From assembly GCA_051878315.1 (NCBI GenBank), contig JBJEJW010000002.1, forward strand, positions 1 to 6,455: 6,455 bases of DNA. Direction: 5' to 3'. The translations under genes and the position numbers were made by a program. Source of the stretch: W0P28-013 sp051878315 (GTDB lineage: Bacteria > Bacteroidota > Bacteroidia > Bacteroidales > Paludibacteraceae). The notes under the pieces are model-generated. The model was not told where the DNA came from. It did not search any database and saw only the letters and a list, made by a program, of their open reading frames with translations. Numbering within the stretch: position 1 is the first letter of the stretch; every line of letters begins with the position of its first letter. Of the stretch, positions 6,233-6,455 are shown piece after piece.

Positions 6233-6348
6233 GGGTGGTTGCCACCCCCACCACCCGGTGGCGCCACCCTTTGCCACCCCTTTATTTTATTGATAATCAG
6301 ATAAATATTTTTTGTGGGGTGGCTCATTTTGCCACCCCTTGCCACCCC
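6233..6348. repeat. Cluster of GCCACCC-type motifs in both orientations
   Basis: Five direct GCCACCC copies start at 6241, 6263, 6273, 6331 and 6341. Inverted forms are GGGTGG (6233-6238), GGTGGC (6257-6262) and GGGGTGGC (6316-6323). Two copies abut as the 12-bp palindrome GGTGGCGCCACC (6257-6268), and GGGGTGGC/GCCACCCC flank a 7-nt centre (6324-6330). The direct pairs at 6263/6273 and 6331/6341 are each spaced 10 bp, one helical turn. The run is strikingly GC-rich inside AT-rich DNA. It begins 8 nt after the stop codon of the unknown gene, and the last two copies sit between the elements of a putative promoter. One further GCCACCCC occurs at 5617-5624 inside that gene. Iteron-like or operator binding sites are the most natural reading. 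Confidence 0.8.
6290..6307. repeat. Copy 3 of dispersed TTGATAATCA motif
   Basis: TTGATAATCAGATAAATA differs from the copy at 4018-4035 at one of 18 positions. It sits in the AT-rich gap between the two halves of the GCCACCC cluster, about 20 nt upstream of the putative promoter's -33 element. The three copies all lie in intergenic DNA of the element. Confidence 0.55.
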
Positions 6349-6357
6349 CTACATTTG
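6328..6357 (+). promoter_or_regulatory. Possible promoter overlapping the GCCACCC motifs
   Basis: TTTG (6328-6331), 18 nt, then TACATTTG (6350-6357) resembles the Bacteroidota consensus, and the -7 octamer equals that of the integrase promoter. Two GCCACCCC copies lie between the elements, so a protein bound there would block RNA polymerase. The predicted start, near 6364, falls on the first base of the ACAACCA hairpin arm. The gene or RNA it would serve extends toward or past the right edge. Confidence 0.45.
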
Positions 6358-6398
6358 CAATGTACAACCACAATGGTTGTGCGTTGCATTTGTTTTTT
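6356..6398 (+). terminator. 15-bp hairpin with T tract
   Basis: ACAACCA (6364-6370) and TGGTTGT (6374-6380) pair around a CAA loop. The stem continues outward through three pairs, two of them U-G wobbles in RNA, to TGCAA (6356-6360) with TTGCA (6384-6388), for 15 positions in all. TTTGTTTTTT follows (6389-6398). This fits an intrinsic terminator for the integrase/unknown-gene transcript. The promoter prediction at 6328 conflicts with that reading, since it would place this hairpin at a transcript's 5' end. Confidence 0.55.
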
Positions 6399-6400
6399 AA

Positions 6401-6452
6401 TGCCATCAAAACGATGCGACAAACAATAACACGATGGCAAGTTGTTTTTTTT
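6401..6452 (+). repeat. 7-bp inverted repeat followed by T8 at the window edge
   Basis: TGCCATC (6401-6407) and GATGGCA (6433-6439) are exact inverted copies with a 25-nt interior, followed by AGTTG and eight T (6445-6452). The long loop makes it a weak terminator on its own, although CATC (6404-6407) with GATG (6413-6416) offers a small alternative hairpin. Together with the hairpin before it, it could end a short RNA begun near 6364. Confidence 0.35.
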
Positions 6453-6455
6453 ATT

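Larger units (their letters stand above)
3806..6455 (+). mobile_element. Left end of an integrated element (integrase plus unknown gene), boundary approximate
   Basis: From roughly 3806 rightward the sequence becomes much more AT-rich and codon use shifts to A-ending codons (AAA, ATA, GAA). The region carries a tyrosine recombinase followed by an unrecognised gene and a repeat-rich tail, oriented away from the host yidC. The exact left boundary is not fixed: no duplicated attachment core can be identified because the right end is outside. No transfer, relaxase, phage structural or transposase gene is visible, so the element class is open. Confidence 0.55.

Noticed and set aside
4018..6307. 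The 18-bp repeat pair as attL and attR of a 2.3-kb element
   Set aside because: A third related copy lies between them, all copies are in intergenic DNA, and the AT-rich foreign composition continues on both sides; a regulatory motif fits better.
6233..6348. CRISPR-like array
   Set aside because: The repeat unit is only 7-8 bp, occurs in both orientations and has irregular, very short spacing; no cas gene is present.
6235..6429. 64-codon plus-strand reading frame in the tail
   Set aside because: It is built from the GCCACCC repeats (Ala/Thr/Pro/His-rich start) and runs through two hairpins; a repeat artefact.

Overview
The window looks like a Bacteroidota chromosome, most likely Bacteroidales, carrying the left end of an integrated element. 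Three things point there: YidC has the long Bacteroidota form, the integrase resembles the Bacteroidota type, and several intergenic sequences match the Bacteroidota promoter pattern (TTTG, about 19-20 nt, TAnnTTTG). The taxonomic call is inference from these traits; no rRNA or other marker is present.

Left part (1-3805), host core genes on the minus strand. yidC (1809-3677), the inner-membrane protein insertase, is followed by a perfect 11-bp hairpin terminator. Next comes the 5' third of gltB (1-1645), the glutamate synthase large subunit, which runs off the left edge. Each gene appears to have its own promoter. Base composition is moderate, with many TCG/CGA-containing codons.

Middle (3690-4046), control region. 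Two back-to-back promoters lie upstream of yidC: one drives yidC leftward, and one points right toward a strong AT-rich hairpin plus T tract, giving a possible RNA of about 90 nt. A second rightward promoter (3916-3947) then drives the integrase. Its predicted transcript starts at an 11-bp inverted repeat whose 9-bp core, ATTTGTACC, recurs as an inverted pair inside the first codons of the integrase gene.

Right part (4047-6455), visibly more AT-rich and A-rich in codon use: a tyrosine recombinase (400 aa, full catalytic set) and an unrecognised 286-aa protein with a possible N-terminal winged-helix fold. A non-coding tail follows, holding eight copies in both orientations of a GCCACCC-type motif, another TTTG/TACATTTG promoter and two hairpins with T tracts. 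A ~18-20 bp motif around TGATWATCA recurs upstream of both element genes and in the tail. The element's right end and any cargo lie beyond the window.

The host genes work in unrelated processes (membrane protein insertion; ammonia assimilation). The integrase, the unknown protein and the repeat-rich tail look like an integration/regulation module. The most interesting material is non-coding: repeated inverted motifs placed at promoters and transcript starts.
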